64,000 nt of DNA from Curtobacterium sp. Leaf261 (GTDB lineage Bacteria; Actinomycetota; Actinomycetes; Actinomycetales; Microbacteriaceae), in NCBI RefSeq assembly GCF_001422205.1, contig NZ_LMMJ01000010.1, forward strand, positions 62,001-126,000, given 5' to 3'. A model generated the notes under the pieces. It was given only the letters and a program-made list of their open reading frames with translations, did not search any database and was not told where the DNA came from. This document shows positions 52,949 through 61,371 of the stretch, in pieces. How positions within the stretch are numbered: position 1 is the first letter of the stretch; each line of letters begins with the position of its first letter. Both the position numbers and the translations under genes were made by a program.

Positions 52949-53959
52949 ATGGAACACCGCTTCCTGGGCAACTCCGGCCTGAAGGTCTCCGAGATCACCT
53001 ACGGCAACTGGCTCACGCACGCCTCCCAAGTCGAGAACGACCAGGCGATCGCCTGCGTCCGCGCCGCGCTCGACGTCGGCATCTCGACGTTCGACACCGC
53101 TGACGTGTACGCGAACACGGGCGCCGAGACGGTCCTCGGCGAGGCGCTGAAGGGCGAACGCCGGCAGTCGCTCGAGATCGCCACGAAGGTCTTCGGCCCG
53201 ACCGGTCCGAAGGGACACAACGACACCGGCCTGTCCCGCAAGCACATCCTCGAGTCGATCGACGGCTCGCTGCAGCGCCTGCAGACCGACTACGTCGACC
53301 TCTACCAGGCGCACCGCTTCGACGTCGAGACCCCGCTCGAGGAGACCTTCCAGGCCTTCGCCGACATCGTCCGCGCCGGCAAGGTGCTCTACATCGGTGT
53401 GAGTGAGTGGACCGCAGAGCAGCTCCGCGCCGGACACGCCCTGGCGAAGGACCTCGGGGTGCAGCTCATCTCGAACCAGCCGCAGTACTCCGCGCTCTGG
53501 CGGGTCATCGAGGGCGAGGTCGTCCCCACCTCGAAGGAGCTCGGGGTCTCGCAGATCGTCTGGTCGCCGATCGCACAGGGCGTCCTGACGGGCAAGTACG
53601 CGCCGGGGCAGCCGCTGCCCGAGGGTTCGCGCGCCACGGACGACAAGGGCGGCGCGAAGATGATCGAGCGGTTCATGCGCGACGAGGTGCTCGAGCGCGT
53701 GCAGGCACTCAAGCCCGTCGCGGACGAACTCGACCTCTCGATGGCGCAGCTCGCGGTCGCGTGGGTCCTGCAGAACGAGAACGTCGCGTCGGCGATCATC
53801 GGCGCTTCGCGCCCGGAGCAGGTGCACGACAACGCTGGTGCCGCCGGTGTGACGATCCCCGCCGAGCTGATGACCCGCATCGACGACGCCCTCGGGGACG
53901 TCATCGAGCGCGACCCGGCGAAGACGAAGGACAGCTCGCCGAAGCAGCGCGAGGCGTAA
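52949..53959 (+). CDS. Aldo/keto reductase, potassium-channel beta-like
   Basis: A 336-residue AKR of the AKR6/YajO-like group (RFLGNSGLKVSEITYGNW start). Catalytic Asp/Tyr: FDTADVYANTGAE near residue 52; Lys: ATKVFGP; His: YQAHRFD. Cofactor loop: AIIGASRPEQVHDN. GGAAGG ten bases before ATG supports the start. It is the third aldo/keto reductase in the window and is divergent from phosphoketolase across 114 bases. Confidence 0.93.
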   Translation: MEHRFLGNSGLKVSEITYGNWLTHASQVENDQAIACVRAALDVGISTFDTADVYANTGAETVLGEALKGERRQSLEIATKVFGPTGPKGHNDTGLSRKHILESIDGSLQRLQTDYVDLYQAHRFDVETPLEETFQAFADIVRAGKVLYIGVSEWTAEQLRAGHALAKDLGVQLISNQPQYSALWRVIEGEVVPTSKELGVSQIVWSPIAQGVLTGKYAPGQPLPEGSRATDDKGGAKMIERFMRDEVLERVQALKPVADELDLSMAQLAVAWVLQNENVASAIIGASRPEQVHDNAGAAGVTIPAELMTRIDDALGDVIERDPAKTKDSSPKQREA

Positions 53960-54004
53960 CCCAGCGGCCGCTCGCCACGAGCCGGCGGGCCTGCGAGACA
54001 CCGG

Positions 54005-54050
54005 GAAAGCGACACAGTGCGGGGAAACAACCGCGCACTGTGTCGCTTTC
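54005..54050 (+). terminator. Large GTCGCTTT-family hairpin
   Basis: Perfect 17-base arms (54005-54021 and 54034-54050; left arm begins GAAAGCGACACAG) around a 12-base loop, 46 bases after the aldo/keto reductase stop. It shares GTCGCTTT and GCGGGGAAA with the repeats at 40568-40641, so it may be a repeat family that also terminates transcripts. Confidence 0.75.
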
Positions 54051-54075
54051 GCCGCAAACGGACAGTACGGCAGAG

Positions 54076-54126
54076 CGGGCGGGCGGGCGGGCGGGCGGTG
54101 CGGGGCGGGACGGGACGGGACGGGAC
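54076..54126. repeat. GGGC and GGGAC simple repeats
   Basis: About six GGGC units (to 54098) followed by GGGAC units (54106-54126) immediately before the 3' end of the DUF1992 gene. Confidence 0.8.
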
Positions 54127-54130
54127 AAGC

Positions 54131-54763
54131 TCAGCGCGAGCGCGCCCGCCGCCACCAGCGCCGCCGACGACGTTCCGCCGCGTCCGCGACCGCCTGCTCA
54201 TCGGCGGCCGACCGCTCGAGGGCGAGCCGTGCCTCCCGGCGGTCGCGCCACCTGGCGACCTCGACCTCGACGTCGCGCACCCGCGTGACCACCGGTGGTC
54301 CGCCGAGCAGCTGCCGTCGTGCCTCGATCACCCGGTCGTCGAAGTCCTGCACGATCTCCCGCACGCGCGCCTCACCGGGTTCCGCGTCGAGCCGGTCGTC
54401 GAGCTCGGCGTCCTCCTTGCGGAGCGCGAGGGCGGGCGGACCGAGCCCGGTGAGCTCCTCGCGCTCCACGTAGCGCTTGATCCACCAGTCCGGGTCGTGT
54501 CGGCCGTCGTTGTCCGGCAGCGGCTTGCCCCGGAGAGGGTTGTCCTCGAAGACACCGCGCTCGAGCCCGTCGTCGATGAGGGCGTTCGCGTGCGCGACCA
54601 TGTCCCGCGCACCCTGGAGCCGACGTTCCGCGCGGACCTCGTCGGGGTCGAGGGATCTGCTCCTGGGCTCGACACCGGCGCGTTCCTCGGCCTCGACCTG
54701 CTGGGCGAACCGGTAGCGTGCGGCCTTCCGGAGGCGGTCCATCCGTGCGTCGGCATCGCTCAT
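54131..54763 (-). CDS. DUF1992 (DnaJC28-like) protein
   Basis: A 210-residue protein with the DUF1992 core: an N-terminal helix, then ERGVFEDNPLRGKPLPDNDG and WWIKRYVEREELTGLGPPALALRKE around residues 70-115, and a following helical segment (VREIVQDFDDRVIEARR). The J domain of eukaryotic DnaJC28 is absent, as usual in bacteria. The C-terminus is very basic. Function unknown, possibly membrane or chaperone related. Confidence 0.9.
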   Translation of the reverse strand: MSDADARMDRLRKAARYRFAQQVEAEERAGVEPRSRSLDPDEVRAERRLQGARDMVAHANALIDDGLERGVFEDNPLRGKPLPDNDGRHDPDWWIKRYVEREELTGLGPPALALRKEDAELDDRLDAEPGEARVREIVQDFDDRVIEARRQLLGGPPVVTRVRDVEVEVARWRDRREARLALERSAADEQAVADAAERRRRRWWRRARSR

Positions 54764-54914
54764 CGCGCGTCCTCCCGTGCTGTGCGGTCCCCTCCATGTT
54801 CTCCCGTGCCGCCGCGGATGTCATCCAGGGCGGTCCGGAGCGCGCACCCGTGCGGTGCCCACCCGCCCGGAGCACCCGCCCGCGCAGACGCTCGCACACC
54901 CGTTCGCACACCCC

Positions 54915-55700
54915 TCAACCGGGCCCGACGAGCACCACCTCGACACTGCCCCGGTCGACGTGCACCGTGAGCACGTCGCTGCGGGCCCGCGCCACGAGCG
55001 ACACCGAGGACCCGAACGCGACGGAGGCGGGCACGCACGACGACGTCGTCGCACGCCGGTCGGGGGACGCGAGGAAGCAGAGCTCCCCGTCATCGCGACG
55101 GACGACCCACGCCTCCCACGGCGTGCTCGGCGCGTCGGCACCGTTGGCGAAGAGCAGGCGGGCCGTGCCGGGCTGCATGTCCGACCGGAGCGCCTCGGGC
55201 AGGCGGTCGGCGTCCGTCTGGATCCGCGGGAGGATCCGCGCGAGCAGCGTCTGCTCGGCGACGGTCGAGTTCGGTCCGTCCGCCGCCGGGGCCTGCGCGC
55301 GCAGGAGGTTCGTGGCGAGTCCGCCGAGCAGGAACGCGACGACCGCGGTGCCGGCGACCAGGGCCACGGGGTGCAGCAGGAGCGACCGGACGATCGACGC
55401 GGTCCGCGCCCCGGAGTCGCCCGAGACCGGACCGGTGCGAGCAGGCGCAGCAGCATCAGCAGGACGGGCACCCGGAGCAGGAGCAGGACCACAAGCACCA
55501 TCACCGGCACCAGCACCGGCACCAGCAGGAGCAGCACCCCCAGCAGCATCAGGCGCGTCCGCCACCACCCCGTCCCGCCCCGGCCGCACCGGTGCGAGCC
55601 GCCCGAGCGCGAGTGCCGCCGCCGCTGCGTCCGCCGGAGACGAGTCCGGCCCGTACGCGACCCGCTGCAGCCGCTCCCGCTCCGCCCCGAGCTCGTCCAT
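54915..55700 (-). CDS. Membrane-anchored protein, tandem paralogue B
   Basis: A 261-residue protein: a short helical N-terminus (MDELGAERERLQRVAYGPDS), a long Ala/Gly/Pro-rich disordered linker (residues 45-90), one span (VALVAGTAVVAFLLGGLA, about 112-130), then an extracytoplasmic domain with ARLLFANGADAPSTPWEAWVV, CFLASPDRRAT and CVPASVA and a final LTVHVDRGSVEVVLVG. Two Cys could form a disulfide. The same domain and topology occur in the upstream neighbour. Its ATG overlaps that neighbour's stop (TGATG). Confidence 0.8.
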   Translation of the reverse strand: MDELGAERERLQRVAYGPDSSPADAAAAALALGRLAPVRPGRDGVVADAPDAAGGAAPAGAGAGAGDGACGPAPAPGARPADAAAPARTGPVSGDSGARTASIVRSLLLHPVALVAGTAVVAFLLGGLATNLLRAQAPAADGPNSTVAEQTLLARILPRIQTDADRLPEALRSDMQPGTARLLFANGADAPSTPWEAWVVRRDDGELCFLASPDRRATTSSCVPASVAFGSSVSLVARARSDVLTVHVDRGSVEVVLVGPG

Positions 55701-56587
55701 CAGTCCCCGCCGATGAGGTCGATCCGCGCGACACCGCCGTCGACCCGCACGGCGAGCCCCTGCGCACCGTCGCGCGTGGTGTAGGAGACGTGTCCGCCGA
55801 GCGCCTGACGACCCGGCAGGCAGGTGATGTCGGTCGCGTACCGGTCCGGCGACGCGATGAAGCAGACGTCCCCGCCCGACCGTGCCCTGGCGATCCAGAC
55901 CGCCCACGGCACCGGCGGTCGGTCGGCGTAGTTGGCGAACAGCAGCCGCGCGCTCGACCGGTCGACCGGCGCCTGCAGCGTCGACGGGAGCTCGTCCTCG
56001 GCCGTCTGGCCCCTGGCGAGCACCCGGGTCAGGGTCTCACTCCCCGAGTCGCTCGACCCGTCCTGCACGACGGCCGGACCGAGCCGTCCGACGGCCACGG
56101 TCCCGACGGCCCCCAGGGCGCCGGCCACGACCGCGGTCCCGAGCACCAGCACCCAGGTCCGCGACAGGCGAGCCCGGAGCCGCACCAGACCGCGGGGCCA
56201 CACCGGGCGCGGAGACCACGCCACGGTCCGTCGCCGCCCCGGTCCGGCAGCGCGGCGAGCGTCCGGCCGGGGTTCGGCGGACACGGACGGGAGGGTCGGG
56301 GCTGCGTCCGCCCCGTCGGTGTCGGTCCGATGGTCGGTCGCGTCCGGTACCAGCGCCGCCGCCGTCGGTTCGGCACCGCGGGGGACGGACAGGACCGCCT
56401 CCGTGTCCGGAGCCTGCGGGGCGGGGGTGCGCCGTGCCTCCCGTCCGGCGCGTCGCCGGAGCAGCTCCGTCCGCGCGGCCGCCGCGGTGTCCGCCGGGGT
56501 CTCCGGTCCGAATGCGAGGGCCTCGACGGCGCCGTCGTCGAGCGCCCGGAAGTCAGGTGACCCCGTGCCGGTCCGTCGCTCGCCCAT
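55700..56587 (-). CDS. Membrane-anchored protein, tandem paralogue A
   Basis: A 295-residue protein with the same plan as the next gene: N-terminal helix (LDDGAVEALAFGPETPADTAAAARTELL split across residues 16-43), Ala/Pro/Arg-rich linker, one span (VLVLGTAVVAGALGAVGTVAV, about 143-163) and a C-terminal domain with ARLLFANYADRPPVPWAVWIA, CFIASPDRYAT, CLPGRQAL and LAVRVDGGVARIDLIG. No family was recognised. The shared ARLLFAN-x-AD, CF-x-ASPDR and terminal VDxG strand show tandem duplication. Confidence 0.8.
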   Translation of the reverse strand: MGERRTGTGSPDFRALDDGAVEALAFGPETPADTAAAARTELLRRRAGREARRTPAPQAPDTEAVLSVPRGAEPTAAALVPDATDHRTDTDGADAAPTLPSVSAEPRPDARRAAGPGRRRTVAWSPRPVWPRGLVRLRARLSRTWVLVLGTAVVAGALGAVGTVAVGRLGPAVVQDGSSDSGSETLTRVLARGQTAEDELPSTLQAPVDRSSARLLFANYADRPPVPWAVWIARARSGGDVCFIASPDRYATDITCLPGRQALGGHVSYTTRDGAQGLAVRVDGGVARIDLIGGD

Positions 56588-56659
56588 GCGCTGCCTCCGT
56601 CGCCATCATCGTCCGCGGAGGCAGGTCTCGCCAGCCCGGATCCGTCGGGCCGACGTGTG

Positions 56660-58588
56660 TCAGACCCGCGTGTGTGATTCGGCGCCGACGTCGGGGAGGA
56701 CGTGCTTCACGTCGTCCGCACCGCCCCCGGCGAGCTCCTCGATGGTGATCGACGCGTTGATGAGCGCGAGGTGCGAGAGCCCCTGCGGGAGGTTCCCCAT
56801 GAAGTCGCCGGTGTCGGCGCTGATCATCTCGGCGAACATCCCGACGTCGTTCCCCTGGGCGACCATGTCGTCCATGAGCGTGCGGGCCTCGTCCTCGCGT
56901 CCGACGCAGGCGAGGGCCGACGCGAGCCAGAACGAGCAGGCGACGAACGGCGACTCCTCGTCCTGCACACCCGAGTACCGGTACACGAGCGGGCCTGAGC
57001 TCAGCTGCTGCTTCACCGCCTCGATCGTCGCCGCCATGCGCGGGCCGCGGTCGAACCCGGACGGTGCGTGCAGCAGGATCGACGCGTCGAGCTTGTCGCT
57101 GCCCTGGTACATGACGTAGTAGCCGAGTTCCTCGTTCCACCCGTGCTCGGCGATCCAGTTGACGATGAGGTCCCGGTTCTTCGCCCACATGTCGCGGGAC
57201 CCCTGGAGCTGGCCGACGTCGTACAGGGTGATCGCGGCGTCGAGCGCCTGCCAGCAGCCGATCTTGCTCGTGACGTAGTGCTGGATGTCCTCGAGCTCCC
57301 ACATGCCGGAGTCGGGCTGCTCCCACTTCGTGCAGGCCTCGTCCGCGAGCGATTCCAGGGTCTTCGCGGTCTGCCGGTCGAGGACGTTCCCCTCGTCGAC
57401 GTACTGCCGCATGATGTCGAAGATGTCGCCCCAGACACCGAGCTGGAGCTGGTCGCCAGCGCGGTTGCCCTCGGTGACGGGGCCGATGCCGCGCCAGCCC
57501 GGGGCGTCGCGCTCCTCGACCTCGTCGGAGCGTTCGCCGCCGAGCGTGTAGAAGATCGGCATGCCGTCGTCGTGGTGCGCGATGGTCCGCATGAGCCAGG
57601 AGACCGCCGCGTGGGTCTCCTCGCGGAGGCCGAAGCGGTTCAGGGCGCGGACCGTGTACGCGAGGTCCCTGACCCAGGCGAACCGGTAGTCCCAGTTCTT
57701 CCCGCCGTCGCGGTTCTCCGGCAGGCTCGTGGTGCCCGCTGCGGCGATCGAGCCCGTGGGGGAGTGGATGAGGAGCTTCAGGGCGAGGGCGCTCCGCTCG
57801 ACGGCGGCGGCCCAGGGTCCGTCGTAGGAGAACGCCTCCGACCAGGTCTGCCAGTTCTGGATCGTCCGGTCGATGCCGCGCATGGTGTTGTGCGGCTCGG
57901 GGATGAAGATCGGCTCGTCGTGCGTTCCGACGATCGTCAGGATGCTCTTCGAGCCGGCCTCGGTGTCGGTGGCACCCGTCGTGCGGAAGTGTCCGGAGAA
58001 CCGGGCGCCGTCCTCGTGGACGGGGTCGAAGCCCTCCTCGACGATCGCGATGGTGACGCCGTCGATGGCGATCACCGCGCCGTTCACGGTGTCGAGCCGC
58101 TCGGGGGTCGCCTGTCCGAGGAGTGTCCCCGGCTCGACCGCCCAGGCGAACTCCACGGTGCCGGTGACACCCTGCACGCACCGCCCGATCTCCGCCCACG
58201 GGAGGCGTCCCGCGACGCCGGTGACCATCGCGTCGGTGACGGTCGCGGTGCCGGTGTCGGTCGTCCACGTCGTGACGAGCACGTTCGTGCCGGGTTCGTA
58301 CGCCCGCTCCATCCGGACGGGCCCGTGGTCGTCGGTCGGGCGGAGGGCGATGTGGCCGCCGTGCTCGGCGTCGAGGATCGCGGCGAACACGGCGGGGGAG
58401 TCGAGGTCCGGCACGGGGAGCCAGTCGATGCGGCCGTCGCGGGCGATCAGTGCGACGGTCCGGCCGTCACCGATCGCGGCGTAGGAGCGGAGGGCGGCGT
58501 ACCCGTCGATGCGTTCGTCGACGTCCTGCGGTGCGGCGGCCAGCTGGTCGGCGGTCGTGGCGGAGGTGGGCTCGTGGTGGGCGGGCAT
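56660..58588 (-). CDS. Glycoside hydrolase family 15 enzyme (trehalase/glucoamylase-like)
   Basis: A 642-residue protein with the bacterial GH15 plan: N-terminal beta domain (AIGDGRTVALIARDGRIDWLPVPDLDSPAVF split over residues 38-68) and an (alpha/alpha)6 barrel from about residue 250, with KNWDYRFAWVRDLAYT near 310 and WRGIGPVTEGNRAGDQLQLGVWGD near 385 containing acidic residues typical of the active site. Some actinobacterial homologues hydrolyse trehalose rather than starch. It starts 8 bases after the TMEM175-like gene and is probably co-transcribed with it. Confidence 0.92.
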   Translation of the reverse strand: MPAHHEPTSATTADQLAAAPQDVDERIDGYAALRSYAAIGDGRTVALIARDGRIDWLPVPDLDSPAVFAAILDAEHGGHIALRPTDDHGPVRMERAYEPGTNVLVTTWTTDTGTATVTDAMVTGVAGRLPWAEIGRCVQGVTGTVEFAWAVEPGTLLGQATPERLDTVNGAVIAIDGVTIAIVEEGFDPVHEDGARFSGHFRTTGATDTEAGSKSILTIVGTHDEPIFIPEPHNTMRGIDRTIQNWQTWSEAFSYDGPWAAAVERSALALKLLIHSPTGSIAAAGTTSLPENRDGGKNWDYRFAWVRDLAYTVRALNRFGLREETHAAVSWLMRTIAHHDDGMPIFYTLGGERSDEVEERDAPGWRGIGPVTEGNRAGDQLQLGVWGDIFDIMRQYVDEGNVLDRQTAKTLESLADEACTKWEQPDSGMWELEDIQHYVTSKIGCWQALDAAITLYDVGQLQGSRDMWAKNRDLIVNWIAEHGWNEELGYYVMYQGSDKLDASILLHAPSGFDRGPRMAATIEAVKQQLSSGPLVYRYSGVQDEESPFVACSFWLASALACVGREDEARTLMDDMVAQGNDVGMFAEMISADTGDFMGNLPQGLSHLALINASITIEELAGGGADDVKHVLPDVGAESHTRV

Positions 58589-58596
58589 CCCCCGAG

Positions 58597-59280
58597 TCAA
58601 CTCCGCGGAGGTGCCTCGGGGCTGGGGCTGGCGTCCCCCGGCCCGGTCACGCCGTCCCGACGCTGCTGCTGCTGCTGCCACCGTCGCTCGATCGGCGTCT
58701 GCACCAACCCGGTGGCCGCCGCGAGGAGAAGCGACCAGAACCCGAGCCCGGGGACCACCAGCGAGAGCACGAGGGCCAGGGTGAACGACACGGCGGTGAG
58801 CGCGATGCCGAGCACCCCGGAGCGGCCCACTGGCTCGCGGTCCCCGCTCAGCTGCGGGTGCGCGCGGAGGTTGATCGAGGCCGAGGCCAGCGCCGCACTC
58901 GAGACGATCAGCGTCCCGATGTAGAGACAGAGGGTGGCCGGGCTCGTGGAGTACGCGGTGATCACCGCCGTCGGCAGGGGCAGCACCACGATGGTGAACG
59001 TCCAGACGAGACTCTCGATCACGAGTCGGGTGGACAGGAACTCCACGTGCCGGAAGAGCTGGTGGTGCGCCCACCACAGTCGCGCGATGACGGCGAAGCT
59101 GACCACGAACGCGATGATCTCGCTCGTGTGGTCGGCCAGGAGGTCGCCGACGGACTGCCCCTTGGCCTGGGACTCCGGCACGAGGTCGACGAGCGGGAGC
59201 ACCAGGAGCGTGATCGCGATCGCGGCGACGCCGTCCGTGAACGTGATGAGGCGTTCGGCGTTCGTCTCGGGTCTGCGCAC
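58597..59280 (-). CDS. TMEM175-family channel-like protein
   Basis: A 227-residue membrane protein with six predicted spans. The first carries ERLITFTDGVAAIAITLLVLPL, close to the FSDxVFAIAxTLL signature of TMEM175 proteins, which form potassium channels in bacteria. RLWWAHHQLFRHV lies after span 2. The C-terminus is Gln/Arg and Pro-rich. GTG 59280 with CATACT 6 bases upstream fits a leaderless start better than an ATG 51 bases earlier. Confidence 0.88.
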   Translation of the reverse strand: MRRPETNAERLITFTDGVAAIAITLLVLPLVDLVPESQAKGQSVGDLLADHTSEIIAFVVSFAVIARLWWAHHQLFRHVEFLSTRLVIESLVWTFTIVVLPLPTAVITAYSTSPATLCLYIGTLIVSSAALASASINLRAHPQLSGDREPVGRSGVLGIALTAVSFTLALVLSLVVPGLGFWSLLLAAATGLVQTPIERRWQQQQQRRDGVTGPGDASPSPEAPPRS

Positions 59281-59387
59281 GCGGCCAGTATGGCGTACAC
59301 CTCGGATCAGTTCTGCTCGCGCAGACGACACCGGGACGTGGCAGCGTCCGCGCGGTTGTCGTCAGCACGGACCGGGCCTCGGGCGGG

Positions 59388-60233
59388 TCAGCTCCAGTGG
59401 CCGGGGCGCTCGAACCCCTCGGGCAGCCGCGTCCGGGCATCGCCCCGCGCGGCGGCGACCTGCGGCCGGGTGAGGAACGCCGCACGGGACAGGTCAGCGC
59501 CGGACAGGTCGGTGTCGCGGAGGTCCGCCCCGAGCAGCACCGCGTGGCCGAGGTCCGCCCCGGACAGGTCGGCGGCGATGAGCACAGCGCCCCGGAGGTC
59601 TGCACCCCGCAGGTCGGCGCCGGCGAGACGGGCTCCGAGGAGGTCGCCACCCGGCTCGACACGGTTCGGGAGCGGGCGAGGTCGCTCCGCCGAACCACGC
59701 GCCACGACGGGCGCCACGACCCGACGGAGCACCACGGCCACACGGTCGCGGAGCGCGTCGACGTCGACGGCCGTCAGTTCCTCCGGCGGCAGGTCGCCGG
59801 TCCGGTCGACGACGTCGGCCATCGCCTGCACATCGGACTGGAGGCCCGGATCACCCTCCGCGAGCCGGCTCGCGTCGTCGAGATGGGCGAGCAGCTCGTG
59901 CAGCTGCCGCATCACCGGGAACACGGCGAACATGCTCGCGCGCGTCGCGGGGTCCTCCCGCCAGGAGCGGCCTCCGAAGGAACGTTGTGCGACCCGCTGT
60001 CCGGCGCCGTGGCAGTCGAAGACGGTGCACCCCGGGAAGCCACGGGGACGCAGCTCGGCGTGGATGCCGCAGCGGTAGTCCTCCTGCACGTTCACGCACG
60101 GCTCCCCGGCGGGCTTGTCGAACCCGAAGTCCGCCGACCGCGCGAACCCGAGCGCGACGCAACACAGTGCGAAACAGGAGCCGCAGTCGGCACGGAGGTC
60201 GGGCCTCCCGGCCGTGGTGGACGCAGTGCTCAT
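59388..60233 (-). CDS. Cysteine-cluster/pentapeptide-repeat fusion protein
   Basis: A 281-residue protein in two parts. Residues 1-80 hold seven Cys (CGSCFALCC, PCVN, YRCGIHAEL, GCTVFDCHG) in a pattern like the YkgJ-type zinc/iron cluster proteins. Residues 195-250 are pentapeptide repeats (LLGARLAGADLRGADLRGAV, LSGADLGHAVLLGADLRDTD). A helical stretch joins them. From memory such fusions are found in several actinobacteria without an assigned role. ATG 60233 begins the Cys domain. Confidence 0.85.
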   Translation of the reverse strand: MSTASTTAGRPDLRADCGSCFALCCVALGFARSADFGFDKPAGEPCVNVQEDYRCGIHAELRPRGFPGCTVFDCHGAGQRVAQRSFGGRSWREDPATRASMFAVFPVMRQLHELLAHLDDASRLAEGDPGLQSDVQAMADVVDRTGDLPPEELTAVDVDALRDRVAVVLRRVVAPVVARGSAERPRPLPNRVEPGGDLLGARLAGADLRGADLRGAVLIAADLSGADLGHAVLLGADLRDTDLSGADLSRAAFLTRPQVAAARGDARTRLPEGFERPGHWS

Positions 60234-60320
60234 GGGACCGAGCCTATGGTGCCGGATCGGTTCTCCAGCAGGGAGCGTCAACTGTGCCAGGGAGTCCCTC
60301 GGCCAGTCGACGCCCCCTGG

Positions 60321-60380
60321 GGCACAACCGGACGGCCGGTCGCAGAACCTGGCGGCCGGTCGCAGAACCGGACGGCCGGT
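60321..60380. repeat. 20-base tandem repeat (CCGGACGGCCGGT)
   Basis: Three contiguous copies: 60321-60340, 60341-60360 and 60361-60380, consensus CGCAGAACCGGACGGCCGGT. Each has a short CCGG-ACGG-CCGG self-complementary core. It lies between divergent genes, about 45 bases upstream of the SMP-30 start. Confidence 0.9.
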
Positions 60381-60425
60381 CCTGGAACTGGGCCGGGCCG
60401 AGCCGCCGACGCGTAGACAGGCCGC

Positions 60426-61295
60426 ATGCCATCAGCGACCACCGGTCCCGTGACCCTGTTCTCCGACGCCCGAGCCGTGCTCGCCGAGAGCCTCGTCTGG
60501 GACCGGGCGGAGAACCTGCTCCGGTGGACGGACATCACGCTCGGGACGCTCGTCACGGCCGACCGCGACGGTGTCGTCCGCGCGACGGCACAGCTGCCGC
60601 CACCGCTGGCGTCCTTCCAGCCGCGCGTCGGTGGTGGGTTCGTCGCCGCGCTCCAGGACGTCGTGGTGCTGACCGACCGGGACGGGGTCGTCGAGCGGGA
60701 GCTCGCCCACGTCGACCACGCCACGGTGGGGAGCCGGTTCAACGAGGGCAAGTGCGACCCGTTCGGCCGGTTCGTGATCGGTGGGATGAACCTCGGCGGT
60801 GACCCGGACGCGGCCCTGTGGTCGATCGACCCGGACGGCACCGCCACCCTCCTCCGCGGTGGCTTCGGGACCACGAACGGCTTCGAGTGGTCCGACGCCG
60901 GCGACGAGATGTTCGTGACGGACACCTCGGTGTCGACGATCTACCGGGCGCCGTACGGTCCCGACGGTGTGCTCGGGGACCTCGAGCCGTTCATCGTCGG
61001 GGACGCGCACGACGGGCTCGTCCGTGACGACGAGGGGTGTTTCTGGGGAGCGATCTACGGCGGCGGCCGGGTGGAGCGGTACTCCCCGGACGGCGAACAC
61101 CTGGAGACGATCGAGGTCCCGGCGCCGAACGTCACCTCGGTCGGGTTCGGCGGCCCGGACATGTCGACGCTCTTCATCGCGACCGCGCGGGAGAACCTCA
61201 CCGAGGAGCAGCTCGAGGCGTCGCCGTCCTCCGGCGGGATCTTCGCGGTGCCGACGACCGTGCGCGGGTTCCCGGCCCACGCCTTCCGGGGGTGA
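60426..61295 (+). CDS. SMP-30/gluconolactonase family protein
   Basis: A 289-residue six-bladed propeller lactonase. Metal ligands of the family: Glu in AESLVWD (residue about 20), Asn in TTNGFEWS and Asp in VTDTSVSTIYRA; substrate residues in RFNEGKCDPFGRF near residue 103. It would hydrolyse a sugar lactone in an oxidative sugar pathway. TAGACA lies 6 bases before ATG, a leaderless layout. The stop sits in a 10-base repeat. Confidence 0.93.
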   Translation: MPSATTGPVTLFSDARAVLAESLVWDRAENLLRWTDITLGTLVTADRDGVVRATAQLPPPLASFQPRVGGGFVAALQDVVVLTDRDGVVERELAHVDHATVGSRFNEGKCDPFGRFVIGGMNLGGDPDAALWSIDPDGTATLLRGGFGTTNGFEWSDAGDEMFVTDTSVSTIYRAPYGPDGVLGDLEPFIVGDAHDGLVRDDEGCFWGAIYGGGRVERYSPDGEHLETIEVPAPNVTSVGFGGPDMSTLFIATARENLTEEQLEASPSSGGIFAVPTTVRGFPAHAFRG

Positions 61296-61310
61296 CGAGG
61301 GGTGACGAGG
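61291..61310. repeat. Stop-codon-anchored 10-base repeat
   Basis: GGTGACGAGG twice (61291-61300, 61301-61310), followed by a looser GGGGGTGACG. The first TGA is the lactonase stop. Confidence 0.75.
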
Positions 61311-61371
61311 GCCGGCGGGGGTGACGCGCTAGTGTTGGCACCCGTCCGAGCCCACTCCCGGAGGTCAGATC

